In this document: positions 38,003-38,039 of the stretch, one piece after another
How the letters are laid out: every line of letters begins with the position of its first letter
Numbering within the stretch: the stretch's first letter is position 1
Virus record (IMG/VR): IMGVR_UViG_3300021442_000439
Location: 1-38,039 of that record
Length of the DNA: 38,039 bases
From: a virus
Strand: one strand, 5' to 3'
Notes under the pieces: model-generated
The model's input: only the letters and a program-made list of their open reading frames with translations
The model's database searches: none
What the model was told of the DNA's origin: nothing
Translations under genes and position numbers: made by a program

Positions 38003-38028
38003 GGTTGGGTTGGGTTGGGTTGGGTTGG
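38003..38028. repeat. GGGTT tandem repeat, G-quadruplex motif
   Basis: On the plus strand four GGG runs separated by TT (38007-38024), with GG at each end, form a five-base tandem repeat. This meets the usual four-run rule for a G-quadruplex. On the minus strand the leader of the 88-residue gene reads as CCCAA repeats just upstream of its ribosome site. Confidence 0.85.
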
Positions 38029-38039
38029 AAGTAGTGCCA

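Noticed and set aside
1-38039. CRISPR arrays, tRNA genes, insertion sequences, integrase or attachment sites
   Set aside because: No regular spaced repeats, cloverleaf sequences, transposase or recombinase motifs were noticed on either strand.

Overview
The window is part of a tailed double-stranded DNA phage genome. It is siphovirus-like: it has a very long tape measure gene, a tail tube gene and a frameshifted pair of tail chaperones, and no sheath gene was recognised. Nothing in it is cellular. Genes are packed end to end with ATGA, TAATG and TGATG overlaps, most are uncharacterised small proteins, and I see no rRNA, tRNA, integrase or transposase. The host cannot be named from the sequence. 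Shine-Dalgarno sites such as AAGGAG and GAGG, and sigma70-like promoters, point to a bacterium. A family A DNA polymerase with Phe at the position equivalent to E. coli 762, and no visible lysogeny genes, suggest a virulent phage, but the rest of the genome is not seen.

Layout. From 34945 leftwards to base 1 every gene lies on the minus strand. In order of transcription: a replication module (34945-26343: SNF2-type helicase, coiled-coil protein, Zn-binding probable ssDNA-binding protein, Toprim primase, Cys-rich protein, MCM-type AAA+ helicase, PolA-type polymerase, two small proteins); a first sugar block (26346-22029: NAD-dependent epimerase, GT4-like glycosyltransferase, DegT aminotransferase, GT-A-like protein); two small proteins; a methyltransferase with a ruined catalytic motif, coupled to a ParB-DUF4417 protein (21226-18930); a neck/tail block (18915-15960) ending in tail tube and tail chaperones; fibre- or decoration-like proteins (15876-13661); connector and minor head genes (13649-11806); a second sugar block (11806-6464: nucleotidyltransferase, HAD phosphatase, two related MptE/DUF115-like proteins, methyltransferase, glycosyltransferase, CMP-sugar synthetase); then portal, an acidic protein, a lysine-rich protein and the tape measure, which runs off the left edge. 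Terminase and major capsid protein were not found.

To the right, a compact divergent control region (34946-35155) carries back-to-back sigma70-like promoters with several short inverted repeats. It drives the long leftward unit and a short rightward unit (35156-37169) of small regulatory-type genes, including an XRE-family repressor-like protein and a Zn-binding protein. Three small leftward genes (37990-37161) converge on it. The right edge carries a GGGTT tandem repeat.

The most interesting reading is that the two sugar blocks, set inside the structural and replication genes, form a virion or surface glycosylation system. They supply sugar-nucleotide enzymes, glycosyltransferases and two proteins resembling the flagellin-glycosylating Maf/DUF115 fold, while a putative structural protein between them has a run of 17 threonines, a plausible O-glycan acceptor. 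This is inference. Other points of note are a canonical A_AAA_AAC frameshift site for the tail chaperone, an MCM-type helicase beside a Toprim primase with an unusual Cys-rich extension, a probably dead DNA methyltransferase, and a tape measure displaced about 12 kb from its chaperones.
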